Assembly: GCF_012910705.2 (NCBI RefSeq)
Contig: NZ_WTVG02000040.1
Coordinates: forward strand, 558,001 to 622,000
DNA from: Aromatoleum anaerobium
GTDB taxonomy: Bacteria > Pseudomonadota > Gammaproteobacteria > Burkholderiales > Rhodocyclaceae
Length of the DNA stretch: 64,000 bases
Direction: 5' to 3'
The notes under the pieces are model-generated. The model had not been told where the DNA came from, made no database searches, and worked only from the letters and a program-made list of their open reading frames with translations. The translations under genes were made by a program, and so were the position numbers. This document shows positions 17,769 to 26,226 of this stretch, one piece after another. Numbering within the stretch: position 1 is the first letter of the stretch; each line of letters starts with the position of its first letter.

Positions 17769-18314
17769 TTAGCGGACCCGTTCGAGTACCGGCAGCATGC
17801 GTGACAGGGTTCTGTCCCGGTCGATGAAATGGTGCTTGAGCGCGGCGGCGACGTGCAGCCCGACCAGCCCCAGCAGCGTGTAGTTGAGGAATTCGTGGGC
17901 CGCCCTGAACAGCTCGCCCAGTTCCTTGTTCTTGCCGACGAGGTCGGGCAACGGCAGCACGCCGAGGAAGACGACGGGGAAGCCTTTCGCCGAACTCATC
18001 AGCCAGCCCGTCACCGGCACCGCGATCATCAGCGCGTACAGCAGCAGGTGCGTCGCGCGGGCGGTTTTCTGCTGCCACGTGGGCGCCGGCAATGGCACCG
18101 GCGGCGTGTGCGCAAGGCGCACGACGAGGCGCGGCAGGATCAGCAGCAGCACCGCCACGCCGAGCCACTTGTGATACGAAATGAGCTGCAGCTTCAATGG
18201 CGACAGGGGCAGCTCGTGCATATAGACGCCGAGCGGGAACGCCGCGAGCATCAGCGCGGCCATCAGCCAGTGCGCGGTGCGGGCGGGTACGGTGTAATGA
18301 GGCCGTGAAGGCAT
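17769..18314 (-). CDS. Cytochrome b561
   Basis: A 181-residue membrane protein with four helices. Histidines suited to b-type haem ligation stand in helix 1 (RTAHWLM), helix 2 (YHKWLG), helix 3 (ATHLLLY) and helix 4 (GLHVAAALKHH), as in the bacterial diheme b561 (YodB-like) group. It moves electrons between the quinone pool and periplasmic partners; the downstream YceI proteins are candidate partners. The start at 18314 is supported by AAGGAG eight bases upstream and the typical opening of the family; longer in-frame sequence upstream is not convincing. Confidence 0.92.
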   Translation of the reverse strand: MPSRPHYTVPARTAHWLMAALMLAAFPLGVYMHELPLSPLKLQLISYHKWLGVAVLLLILPRLVVRLAHTPPVPLPAPTWQQKTARATHLLLYALMIAVPVTGWLMSSAKGFPVVFLGVLPLPDLVGKNKELGELFRAAHEFLNYTLLGLVGLHVAAALKHHFIDRDRTLSRMLPVLERVR

Positions 18315-18351
18315 CGGGTTTTCTCCTTGCGTGCTGTGGGGCGCCGCGTGC

Positions 18352-19230
18352 CTACGCGCGGGGCGCGCGGAAGAATTCGGCGACAAGGCAATCGATTGAT
18401 TTCGGCGGGTGGCCGACGAGCGCGGCGAAGTCAGTGGTCGTGCGGGCGAGGCGGTTCCCGGCGATCGAGACGTACAGCGTCGCGAGCGTACGGGCAGTCG
18501 CCGCCGGCACGTCCCCGGCTTCGAACGCCTCGACAGCGGCCCCCGTGGGCACCGCTTCGTAGCGCAGCGTCTTGCCGACCGCGGCAGCGACTCGGGCAAC
18601 GAGGTCGCGGTAATCATGGGCGGTCTGCCCGGTCAGTTCATACGTCTGCTTCTCCAGCCGCGGCGCGACGGCCGCTGCGGCGATCGCCTCGGCCAGTTCG
18701 TTGCGTGACAAGTAGCTCACCTTGCCGTCCCCCGCCGGGAGCCGCAGCACACCGGTCCGCAACGCGGCGGCGAATTTCATCGGCAGGAAATCGCCATAAA
18801 GGCCGTTGCGCAGCACGGTGCAGGCGAGGCCGGATGCGGCCAGGTCGGCTTCGGCCGCGGCATGCACCCGGGCGAAGGCCGACGGCGATTTCGCGTCCGC
18901 GTCGAGGAAGCTCGTGTAGCAGACCCGACGCACGCCGGCCGCAGTGGCGGCTTCGATGGCGTTGCGATGGCGGGCGATGCACACGTCATCCGGCCCGTCG
19001 GTCGACACCAGCACCAGGCGCTCGACGCCGGCAAACGCTGCAGACAGGGTTTCACGGCGGTCGAAATTTCCGTGCCGCACCTCGATGCCGCGCGCCGCAA
19101 AGTCGGCGACACGTTCCGGGTCCCGCACGTTGACGGCAAGTTGTCCGGCACCCCCTTCGGGAAGCCGGACCGAGAGCCACTGGACAATACGCCGCCCCAA
19201 CTGCCCGCTCGCCCCCGTCACCAGAATCAC
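18352..19230 (-). CDS. NmrA-type NAD(P)H-dependent reductase (quinone reductase QOR2-like)
   Basis: A 292-residue atypical short-chain dehydrogenase. The N-terminal dinucleotide fold is VTGASGQLGRRI (about residues 4-15); NVRDPERVADF follows at the position that selects NADP(H). It lacks the usual Tyr-x-x-x-Lys catalytic pair, as in NmrA-like and YtfG (NADPH:quinone oxidoreductase 2) proteins. It probably reduces quinones, or acts as a redox sensor. The start is a GTG preceded by a strong GAGGAGGGCAGG purine stretch. It is divergent from a LysR gene, which probably regulates it. Confidence 0.85.
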   Translation of the reverse strand: MILVTGASGQLGRRIVQWLSVRLPEGGAGQLAVNVRDPERVADFAARGIEVRHGNFDRRETLSAAFAGVERLVLVSTDGPDDVCIARHRNAIEAATAAGVRRVCYTSFLDADAKSPSAFARVHAAAEADLAASGLACTVLRNGLYGDFLPMKFAAALRTGVLRLPAGDGKVSYLSRNELAEAIAAAAVAPRLEKQTYELTGQTAHDYRDLVARVAAAVGKTLRYEAVPTGAAVEAFEAGDVPAATARTLATLYVSIAGNRLARTTTDFAALVGHPPKSIDCLVAEFFRAPRA

Positions 19231-19335
19231 CCTGCCCTCCTCTCATGTCGTGAGTTTCAAGCGGCATACTTTAGGCGATTGATTAGTATCGAAACAGGCG
19301 CTATTTTCAAATTCTTTGTTGCGATCAGAAAAACA
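19231..19335. promoter_or_regulatory. Divergent LysR operator region
   Basis: The 105-bp gap between the reductase and LysR genes contains a dyad ATACT at 19266-19270 facing AGTAT at 19285-19289, separated by 14 bases. This size and AT-rich placement fit a LysR recognition site, located midway between the two start codons. Confidence 0.45.
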
Positions 19336-20256
19336 ATGGACCGTCTGCAGGCAATGGAAGTCTTCGTTCGGGTTGCCGAGGCGGGCAGTTTCACCGCCGT
19401 CGCGGATCACCTCAACGTCGCACGCTCGGCAATCACGCGGCAGATCGCGGGGCTCGAAGCGCACCTCGGCACGAAGCTCCTCGCCCGCAGCACCCGGCGC
19501 CTGAGCCTCACGTCGTCCGGCGCGGCGTACCTGGAAAAATGCCGCGAGATCCTGGCGATGGTCGAGGCGGCCGAAGGCGATCTCGCCGGCGAGAAGCGCG
19601 CGCCGCGCGGGCCGATCCGCATCAGCGTGCCGATGAGCTTCGGCATCCGCCACCTCGTGCCGCTGATTTCCGACTTCATCACGACCTACCCCGAAGTCAC
19701 TGTCGACCTCGAATTCACCGACCAGCGCGTCAACCTCATCGAAGGCGGGCTGGACTTCACGGTGCGCATCTCGCAGCAGATCGACCCGACGCTCGTCATC
19801 CGCCGCCTGAGCACCAGCGAACTCACCGTCGTCGCCGCGCCTGCGTACCTCGACCGCCACGGTCGCCCGCAGCACCCGGACGAGCTGCTCGGGCACCACT
19901 GCCTGAGCTACACGCTTGCGCCGTCATCCGGCTGGAGTTTCCGCATCGACGGCGAATACCGCACGGTTCCGGTCAAGGGACGCCTGCAGATGAACAACGG
20001 CGACGCGCTGCTCGAAGCGGCGATCCGCGGCCTCGGCATCACCAACCAGCCGACTTTCATCAGCGCGCAGGCGGTGCAGGCGGGCCTGCTCGAGGAAGTG
20101 CTGGCGGACTATTCGACCACCGAGCTGCAGATCTACGCGGTCTTCCCCGGCAGCCGCTACGTGCCGCATCGCGTGCGCGTGCTGGTCGATTACCTCGCGG
20201 AGCGGCTCGGGCCGACGCCGTACTGGACGCGCGCAGTGCCACGCGTCAGCGCCTGA
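19336..20256 (+). CDS. LysR-family transcriptional regulator
   Basis: A 306-residue LysR protein of the large DsdC/CrgA-like subgroup: helix-turn-helix at residues 1-60 (MDRLQAMEVFVRVAEAGSFT), followed by the effector-binding domain (about 90-295) with VDLEFTDQRVNLIEGGLDF. It is divergent from the NmrA-type reductase gene, a common pairing in which the regulator represses or activates an oxidoreductase. The in-frame sequence upstream of the ATG at 19336 lies within the control region and was rejected. Confidence 0.93.
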   Translation: MDRLQAMEVFVRVAEAGSFTAVADHLNVARSAITRQIAGLEAHLGTKLLARSTRRLSLTSSGAAYLEKCREILAMVEAAEGDLAGEKRAPRGPIRISVPMSFGIRHLVPLISDFITTYPEVTVDLEFTDQRVNLIEGGLDFTVRISQQIDPTLVIRRLSTSELTVVAAPAYLDRHGRPQHPDELLGHHCLSYTLAPSSGWSFRIDGEYRTVPVKGRLQMNNGDALLEAAIRGLGITNQPTFISAQAVQAGLLEEVLADYSTTELQIYAVFPGSRYVPHRVRVLVDYLAERLGPTPYWTRAVPRVSA

Positions 20257-20298
20257 GCGACTCCACCCGCGAGGGAACGCCCTGCCGCGCCGCGCAGT

Positions 20299-21021
20299 TC
20301 AGAAATTCATCCGCCACGGCAATTCGCCTTGGATGAACAGGCGCGCCTCTTCGGATGCCGGCTTCGCAAAGAAGCGCTGCACCGGCGCGTGCTCGCGCAC
20401 CCGCCCGGCGCTCATGAACACGACATCGTCGCCGAGGCGCGTCGCCTGGCCGAGATTGTGCGTCGCCATCAGGATGCGCGTGCCGTCGGTGCGGATCTCG
20501 CGCACGATGCGCTCGACTTCGGCCGTCGCCGACGGGTCGAGGCTCGCGGTCGGCTCGTCGAGCAGCAGCAGGCGCGGCGCGGTGACCCACGCGCGGGCGA
20601 GCGCGAGGCGCTGCTTCTCGCCGCCCGACAGATAGCGCGCGCTGTCGGCCTCGCGCCCGCCGAGCCCGACGCGCGCGAGCACCGCTGCGGCGCGGCGATG
20701 GCGTTCGCCGCGCCCGATGCCATGCGGCTTCAACGCGAGCGCGACGTTTTCCAGCACCGATGCACGCAGCATCATCGGATGCTGGAACACCATCGTCACG
20801 CCGAACTTCGGCGGCACCGTCCCGCCCCAGTCGATCGTCCCGCCGCAGGGCTCGATCAGTCCGCACAGCGTGCGCAGCAGCACGCTTTTCCCCGCGCCGT
20901 TCGGTCCGAGCACCAGCGTGATGCCGTCGCCGCCGAGTTCCAGATCGACGCCGTCGAGCACTGCCCGGCCGTTCGGCTGGAAACGCAGGTCGCGGATGCG
21001 CAGCGGGAACATCAAGCTCAT
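20299..21021 (-). CDS. tupC: Tungstate ABC transporter ATP-binding subunit
   Basis: A 240-residue ABC ATPase: Walker A GPNGAGKS (about residues 39-46), signature LSGGEKQR (about 134-141) and Walker B LLLLDEP (about 154-160) are all intact. It has the length of TupC and follows directly after the TupB permease, its ATG overlapping the permease stop codon (ATGA), so translation is coupled. Its place at the end of the aldehyde oxidoreductase operon, a tungsten enzyme, supports tungstate rather than another oxyanion. No binding-protein gene (tupA) is adjacent. Confidence 0.88.
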   Translation of the reverse strand: MSLMFPLRIRDLRFQPNGRAVLDGVDLELGGDGITLVLGPNGAGKSVLLRTLCGLIEPCGGTIDWGGTVPPKFGVTMVFQHPMMLRASVLENVALALKPHGIGRGERHRRAAAVLARVGLGGREADSARYLSGGEKQRLALARAWVTAPRLLLLDEPTASLDPSATAEVERIVREIRTDGTRILMATHNLGQATRLGDDVVFMSAGRVREHAPVQRFFAKPASEEARLFIQGELPWRMNF

Positions 21022-21722
21022 CCGTACCGCCGCATCGCCCAGCCGCGCATCGCAAACGCGAACGCGTTGAGCGCCAGGATCACGACGACCAGCACGACGC
21101 CGAGCGCGATCGCGAGCGGCAGGTCGCCCTTGCTCGTCTCGAGCGCGATCGTCGTCGTCATCACGCGCGTCGCGCGGTCGATGTTGCCGCCGACGATCAT
21201 CACCGCGCCGACTTCGCTCATCGCCCGGCCGAGTCCCGCGAGCACCGCGACGACGAGCGAATGGCGACAGTCGTACAGCAGCGTCGTGACGCTCTGCCAC
21301 CACGAGAACCGCATCACGCGCAATTCCTCGGCATAGCGCTGCCAGGCGTCCTCGATGACCTGGCGCGTGATCGCCGCCATCAGCGGAATGACCAGCAGGC
21401 TTTGCGCGAACACCATTGCGGCCGGCGTGTACAGCAGGCCGTAATCGCCGAGCGGGCCCGAGCGCGACAGCAGCAGATAGACGATGACGCCGACGACGAC
21501 CGACGGCGCGCCCATCAGCCCGTTCATCAGCACCGACAGCGTGTGCTTGCCGGGGAAATTGCCGATCGCCAGGCACGCCCCCAGCGGCAACCCGAACAGC
21601 ATGCCGATCAGCACCGCGCCGCCACTGACGCGCAGCGACAGCGCGACGATCTCCGCGACGCGGTCGTCGAACGTGGCGAGCAGCGAAAAAGCTTCGGAGA
21701 AGGTGGCGGCGAACAGGGACAT
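21018..21722 (-). CDS. tupB: Tungstate ABC transporter permease
   Basis: A 234-residue permease with five to six membrane helices and the ABC-permease EAA-like loop (VIEDAWQRYAEELRVMRFSW, about residues 124-143). It belongs to the TupB/ModB-type oxyanion permeases. I start at 21722 (MSLFAATFSEAF), which gives the normal TupB N-terminus; no good ribosome site precedes it, so a start slightly upstream (GTG at 21776) is possible. It lies 92 bases after the MoaD-like gene, and its stop overlaps tupC. Confidence 0.85.
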   Translation of the reverse strand: MSLFAATFSEAFSLLATFDDRVAEIVALSLRVSGGAVLIGMLFGLPLGACLAIGNFPGKHTLSVLMNGLMGAPSVVVGVIVYLLLSRSGPLGDYGLLYTPAAMVFAQSLLVIPLMAAITRQVIEDAWQRYAEELRVMRFSWWQSVTTLLYDCRHSLVVAVLAGLGRAMSEVGAVMIVGGNIDRATRVMTTTIALETSKGDLPLAIALGVVLVVVILALNAFAFAMRGWAMRRYG

Positions 21723-21814
21723 CGGCGGGAGGATAGCGGAACGGCGGCGTTTCGACAGCCGCCGCTCACTTACCACTCACTGCCTCGTCCGTCGCCCCGC
21801 CGCTCGTGGGGAAT

Positions 21815-22066
21815 TCAGCCACCGGCGATCGGTGGCCAGATCGCGATTTCGTCGCCGCCAGCAAGCCGCCGCGTCGCGCGCGCCGTCGGCGGCACGAAGT
21901 GGCCGTTGACGAGCACGAGATGGACGGCGCGTTCCGGCAGCCGGTAACGGGCGACCAGGCTCGCAATCGTGGCACCGTCCTCGACTTCGAGCTCGACGCG
22001 GTTGCCCTGCCGGCCGGGCGGCAGGTAGTCGGTCAGCGACGCGAACAGCTTGAAACCGATCTTCAT
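21815..22066 (-). CDS. MoaD/ThiS-like sulfur carrier protein
   Basis: An 83-residue ubiquitin-fold protein ending in Gly-Gly, the tail that MoaD-type sulfur carriers need for adenylation and thiocarboxylation. Its ATG overlaps the aorC stop codon (ATGA), so it is translated together with the aldehyde oxidoreductase. MoaD-like proteins donate sulfur to the dithiolene of the molybdenum/tungsten pterin cofactor; a dedicated copy inside a tungsten-enzyme operon suggests service to that cofactor. It lies before the tungstate transporter genes. A gene at this place has been called aorD in related organisms, which I recall only in outline. Confidence 0.85.
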   Translation of the reverse strand: MKIGFKLFASLTDYLPPGRQGNRVELEVEDGATIASLVARYRLPERAVHLVLVNGHFVPPTARATRRLAGGDEIAIWPPIAGG

Positions 22067-23343
22067 TGCGAACGCGCAAGTGCCATCGGTTGCTGCGAGC
22101 GCGCGATGTACGCATCGACGAACTGCAGCGGCGAACGCAACAGCCGCTTCTTCCACTCGCCCAGGCGCACCCTGCCGTGGATCAGGCCGCGCAGCGCGCC
22201 GACGTGCTCGGTGAGCCCGATCGAGGTCGCGCCGATCAGCACGTCGTCCTTGAACTGCAGGCTCAGGTAGCGGTACGCCGCTGCGTCGACGTGTTCGACG
22301 CCCGCTCCGCCGCGCTCGGGTTCCTCGCCCCACCATTGCCCGAACGACGACGAGATCAGGCCGAGCGTGTCGAGCACGTTGATCGCGAGCACGCCTTTCA
22401 GGCGCGTCTCGTGCCCGGCCATGTTGAGCGCGGCAACGCGCGCCTGGTCGGCCGCGTTCGGCTGGATCGCGGCAACGAGATGCGCGCCGGTGAAGAGGTC
22501 CGGCGCCTCGGCGACGTCACCGGCGGCGAAAATGCCGGGAACGCTGGTTTCGAGCCGGTCATCGACGAGCACGCCTTTCGCGACATGCACCGGCGTCGAT
22601 TCGAGGAACGCGATGTTCGGTGCGACGCCAGCGGCGACGATAACGAGATCGGCGACGACGACTTCGCCGGTCGACAGCGTCACGTCGAGCGGTGCGTCGT
22701 TGCTCGCACGGCAGTCGATACGGCTGACGCCGGCGTTCGTCACGACGCGCACGCCCTGGTCCTCGACCCATTTGCGGATCATGCCGCCGGCCTGCGGCGT
22801 CATCATCCGCGGCACCAGGCGGTCGCCCATCTCGACGACCGTCAGCTCGACGCCGCGTGCGGCGAGCGCTTCCATGATGATGCAGCCGATGAAGCCCGCG
22901 CCGAGCTGCAGCACGCGCGCGCCGGGCGTCGCGAAGCGGGCGATCGCACGCGCGTCCTCGAGCGTCCAGCAGGTTTGCACTTCCGGCAGGTCGATGCCGG
23001 GAATCGGCGGCCGCACCGGGTGCGAGCCGGTCGCGATCAGCAGCCGGTCCCAGGATTCGAAGTGGCCGTCATCGAACAGGATGCGGCGCCCGTCGCTGTC
23101 GAGCGACACCGCGCGGCCGCGCACCTCGTGGATGCGCAGGCGGTCGAAATGGCCGGGCGACTTTCGCAGCCATGTCCCGGACTCGTCGATGTTTCCTTCC
23201 AGCAGGTAGGGGATCGCCATGCGCGAATACGGCGGCGCGTCTTCGCTGCCGACGAGCAGGATGTCGTCGGCCGGCGCGGCGCGGCGCAGGGTTTCGGCGG
23301 CAATCACGCCCGCCGGGCCGTTGCCGAGTATCACGTGTTTCAT
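22063..23343 (-). CDS. aorC: AOR-associated FAD-dependent NAD(H) oxidoreductase subunit
   Basis: A 426-residue flavoprotein of the pyridine-nucleotide-disulfide oxidoreductase fold. The N-terminal FAD site is ILGNGPAGVIAAE (residues 5-17), the central NAD(P) site is LQLGAGFIGCIIMEAL (about 145-160), and the second FAD contact is GIFAAGDVAEAP (about 267-278). In Aromatoleum-type aldehyde oxidoreductase, AorC passes electrons between the iron-sulfur subunit and NAD+. Its position directly after the tungsten subunit gene and its length fit. GAGGA lies seven bases before the ATG. The 119-bp gap after aorB is longer than the other gaps in the operon. Confidence 0.9.
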   Translation of the reverse strand: MKHVILGNGPAGVIAAETLRRAAPADDILLVGSEDAPPYSRMAIPYLLEGNIDESGTWLRKSPGHFDRLRIHEVRGRAVSLDSDGRRILFDDGHFESWDRLLIATGSHPVRPPIPGIDLPEVQTCWTLEDARAIARFATPGARVLQLGAGFIGCIIMEALAARGVELTVVEMGDRLVPRMMTPQAGGMIRKWVEDQGVRVVTNAGVSRIDCRASNDAPLDVTLSTGEVVVADLVIVAAGVAPNIAFLESTPVHVAKGVLVDDRLETSVPGIFAAGDVAEAPDLFTGAHLVAAIQPNAADQARVAALNMAGHETRLKGVLAINVLDTLGLISSSFGQWWGEEPERGGAGVEHVDAAAYRYLSLQFKDDVLIGATSIGLTEHVGALRGLIHGRVRLGEWKKRLLRSPLQFVDAYIARSQQPMALARSQ

Positions 23344-23462
23344 CGGGGGTCCTCGTTCGCGTCGGGTAGGCGCGGCCCGTACGGGCGGCCGCGTAAGCGG
23401 GAGGCGGCGGGGCGACCCGGGCAGGACACCTCGCCGCCTGCCGCAGGCAAATCATCCTGCCG

Positions 23463-25313
23463 TCACGACAGCCCCAGCCGGGACAGCGTCTCCGGCGTCG
23501 GCGTGCCTTCCGGCGTCCAGCCGCGCACGCCGTAGTACTCGGGCAGCATCTCGGCGAGGCGATTCACCATGCCCTTTGCGGGCCCGGTCTTCGCCGGCTC
23601 GCTCGTGAGGCGCGGCGGCAGGTTGTCGTCCTGCGCGCCCAGGCCGGCCGCGTTGTTGAACTGGCGCTCCATGTTCCAGATGCGCTCGCCGACCGTGGCG
23701 AGCTTGTCCATCGACCAGTCGCCGTCGCAGGCCGCGGCGATCTGCGGCTGCACGTCGGCGAGCGTCCACGCGAACGACGTGAACACGCAGATGCCCGCCG
23801 AATCGAACACCGCCGTCGCGTCCTGGAACGCCTTGACGAGTTCGGCCTTGCCCTCGATGACGTGCGGGTCGGTCTTGACCGGCACACCGAGCACTTCGGA
23901 GGCGACCGTGTAGCCGCGCAAATGGCATGCGCCGCGGTTCGACGTCGCGTACGCGAGGCCCATGCCCTGGATGCCGCGCGAGTCGTAGGCAGGGAATTCC
24001 TGGCCCTTGACGCTCATCGACAGCTCGGGGTGACCATATTTCGCGCACAGGCGCTTCGAGCCGAGGCCGATCTCGCGCCCGAAACCTTCGCCGGTCGCGG
24101 TCATCTCGGCGAGCTTCGCCAGCGCCTCGGCCGAGCCGAATGGCGCGTCGAGGCCGAGCTGCTCCGGCGTCAGCACGCCCATCTCGTACAGCTCCATCAC
24201 CGCGCCGACCGTCGCACCGAACGAGATCGGGTCCATGCCCTGCTCGTTGCACAGCAGATTCGCGTACTGCAGCGCTTCGAGGTCGCCGACGCCGTTCGCC
24301 GCACCGAGCGCCCACGCCGCCTCGTATTCGAGCCCGCCGGAAGCGCCCCAGTATTTCGGGTTGTTCTTTACCGTGAAGTGCGTCTTGTCGATCGCCGAGA
24401 TGCGGCCGCACGCGATCGTGCAGCCGAAGCATGCGGCGTTCGTCACGAGCTGCGGCTTGCCGTCGCTCGGGCGCTTCTCGTGCATCGCCTCGGCCGAGAT
24501 CTTCGACGCGTCCTCGAACTGCACGTCGCGATGGTTGCGCGTCGGCAGCGCGCCCATCTCGTTGATGACGTTCATCAGCACCTGCGTGCCGAATTTCGGC
24601 AGGCCCTCGCTCGTCACCGGGTTGCCGGCGAGCACTTTCTTCGCCTCGCTCGTCGCCTTGATGAACCCGGGGAAGTCGCGGATGCCCGAGACGCCTTTCG
24701 TGCCGCGGATCGCGACCGCCTTGAGGTTCTTCGAACCCATCACCGCGCCGACGCCCGAACGCCCCGCCGCGCGATGGAGGTCGTTGACGATGCACGCGAA
24801 CATCACCTGGTTCTCGCCCGCACGGCCGATCGACGACACGCGGATCAACGGATCCTGGTGCTGCGCGCGGAGGGTCTCCTCGGTTTCCCAGCAGCTCCTG
24901 CCCCACAGGTGGGAAGCGTCGCGCAGTTCGGCGCGCTCGTTCTCGATGAAGAGGTACACCGGCCTCAAAGAGCGGCCTTCGAAGATCACCATGTCCCAGC
25001 CGGCGAACTTCATCTCGGCGCCGAAGAAGCCGCCGGAATTCGAACAGGCGATCGCGCCGGTCAGCGGTCCTTTCGTGACCACGGTGTAGCGCCCGCCGGT
25101 CGAGGCCATCGTGCCGGTCAAGGGGCCGGTCGCCATGATCATCTTGTTGTCGGGCGACAGCGGATCGACTTTCGGATCGGTCTCGGAGACGAGGTATTTC
25201 GTTGCCAGCCCGCGCGACCCGAGGTATTCGTCGGCCCACTGCATGTTCAGCGGCTCAGGCGTGCACGTGCCTTCGGCGAGGTTCACCCGCAGGATCTTGC
25301 GATTCCATCCCAT
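23463..25313 (-). CDS. aorB: Tungsten-dependent aldehyde:ferredoxin oxidoreductase, catalytic subunit
   Basis: A 616-residue AOR-family enzyme, the normal length. It opens MGWNRKILRVNL as in other AORs. The [4Fe-4S] ligands are C295, C298 and C302 (CFGCTIAC) plus C509 (DSAGIC). The pterin-binding region includes VKGQEFPAYDSRG (about 435-447). It oxidises aldehydes to acids, and in the Aromatoleum enzyme can also reduce acids, with a W-bis-pterin cofactor in the cytoplasm. It follows aorA by 14 bases and has GAGGAG upstream. The gene set aorA-aorB-aorC-MoaD-tupBC makes tungsten rather than molybdenum the likely metal. Its substrate range (aromatic and aliphatic aldehydes) is known for the family, not shown here. 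Confidence 0.95.
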   Translation of the reverse strand: MGWNRKILRVNLAEGTCTPEPLNMQWADEYLGSRGLATKYLVSETDPKVDPLSPDNKMIMATGPLTGTMASTGGRYTVVTKGPLTGAIACSNSGGFFGAEMKFAGWDMVIFEGRSLRPVYLFIENERAELRDASHLWGRSCWETEETLRAQHQDPLIRVSSIGRAGENQVMFACIVNDLHRAAGRSGVGAVMGSKNLKAVAIRGTKGVSGIRDFPGFIKATSEAKKVLAGNPVTSEGLPKFGTQVLMNVINEMGALPTRNHRDVQFEDASKISAEAMHEKRPSDGKPQLVTNAACFGCTIACGRISAIDKTHFTVKNNPKYWGASGGLEYEAAWALGAANGVGDLEALQYANLLCNEQGMDPISFGATVGAVMELYEMGVLTPEQLGLDAPFGSAEALAKLAEMTATGEGFGREIGLGSKRLCAKYGHPELSMSVKGQEFPAYDSRGIQGMGLAYATSNRGACHLRGYTVASEVLGVPVKTDPHVIEGKAELVKAFQDATAVFDSAGICVFTSFAWTLADVQPQIAAACDGDWSMDKLATVGERIWNMERQFNNAAGLGAQDDNLPPRLTSEPAKTGPAKGMVNRLAEMLPEYYGVRGWTPEGTPTPETLSRLGLS

Positions 25314-25327
25314 GATGTCCGCTCCTC

Positions 25328-25804
25328 TCAAGCCGCCGAGGCCGGCGTGTTGGCTTTCGCCGCCCAGGCCTGCATCCGCGCGAGGCCCGTCCAGTCGGCA
25401 TCGATGTAGGTGATCGCCGCGGTCGGGCAGGCTTTCGCGCACGCCGGATCCCCCTCGCACAGGTCGCATTTCTGCACCTTGCCGGTGTCCTGGTTGTAGT
25501 TGATCGTGCCGAACGGACAGGCGATCGTGCAGACCTTGCAGCCGACGCAGGTATCTTCGAACACCATCTTCGCGCCGGTCGTCAGGTCGAGCCGGATCGC
25601 ATCGACCGGACAGGAGTGCAGGCACCACGCTTCGGTGCACTGCGTACAGGTGTAGGGCACTTTGCGCCCCTCGTGTTCGAAGCTGAAGACCTTGATGCGC
25701 GACTTGCTGGGATTGATGACGCCGGTGTGTTCGTAAGAGCATGCCATTTCGCACTGCAGGCAGCCGGTACACTTGGCGGGGTCAATGTGAAGCGATTTCC
25801 ACAT
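25328..25804 (-). CDS. aorA: Polyferredoxin subunit of aldehyde oxidoreductase
   Basis: A 158-residue iron-sulfur protein with cysteine sets for four [4Fe-4S] clusters: CTGCLQCEMAC at residue 12 onward, CTQCTEAWCLHSCP near 53, CVGCKVCTIACP near 85, and CDLCEGDPACAKACP near 112. This is the DmsB/HycB-like pattern of electron-transfer subunits. AorA forms an electron wire between the tungsten subunit and the FAD subunit. It is the first gene of the operon, with GGAGG about nine bases before the ATG. The 242 bp upstream (25805-26046) holds no gene, so its promoter should be there. Confidence 0.93.
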   Translation of the reverse strand: MWKSLHIDPAKCTGCLQCEMACSYEHTGVINPSKSRIKVFSFEHEGRKVPYTCTQCTEAWCLHSCPVDAIRLDLTTGAKMVFEDTCVGCKVCTIACPFGTINYNQDTGKVQKCDLCEGDPACAKACPTAAITYIDADWTGLARMQAWAAKANTPASAA

Positions 25805-26046
25805 CGAGGATTTCCTCCGGGCTGTGACACGTTTTCGGGACTACGAGCATCGCCAACGGGCTGTCGACGGCCTGGCGCCGAGGGGGTCCGGCTGCGGGCG
25901 TATCCGTTCGCCGATCCGGCTTTTGCGTTCCCGAAAGTAGCACCGGGGCCGGGCCGAAGCAATCTGTTTTCCCGACGCCGCGCGCGGGACGGGACGATGT
26001 TTTCGCCGGCCTCCATTCCCACTTCGCGAGGCCCGGGGCCGGCGCT

Positions 26047-26226
26047 TCAGTCGTCCTCGTCGTCGTCATCGGGCAGCGCCGCTTCGACGCCCGCGCCGAC
26101 AACCTTGGCGCCGACTTTCACCGTCGTCGCGACGACCGACACCGCTGCGTCGGCAACGGTGAAGACGGCGCAGCCGCCGGTCAGCAGGACGGCGCCGGTC
26201 ACCACGGCCAGCACAATGGCTTTCAT
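26047..26226 (-). CDS. Small lipoprotein translationally coupled to acr3
   Basis: A 59-residue protein with a lipoprotein signal (lipobox LTGGC, Cys19), a short Ala/Val-rich body and a very acidic tail (DDDDEDD). It resembles the small lipoproteins found widely in proteobacteria with Val-Ala-Gly repeats; the role is unknown. Its ATG overlaps the acr3 stop codon, so it is translated with the arsenic genes, although a link with arsenic is not established. The acidic tail could bind metal ions; that is speculation. Confidence 0.75.
   Translation of the reverse strand: MKAIVLAVVTGAVLLTGGCAVFTVADAAVSVVATTVKVGAKVVGAGVEAALPDDDDEDD

Noticed and set aside
20299-26046. tupA (tungstate-binding protein gene) in the aor cluster
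   Set aside because: No reading frame here has the signal peptide and binding-protein features expected; none was found elsewhere in the window.
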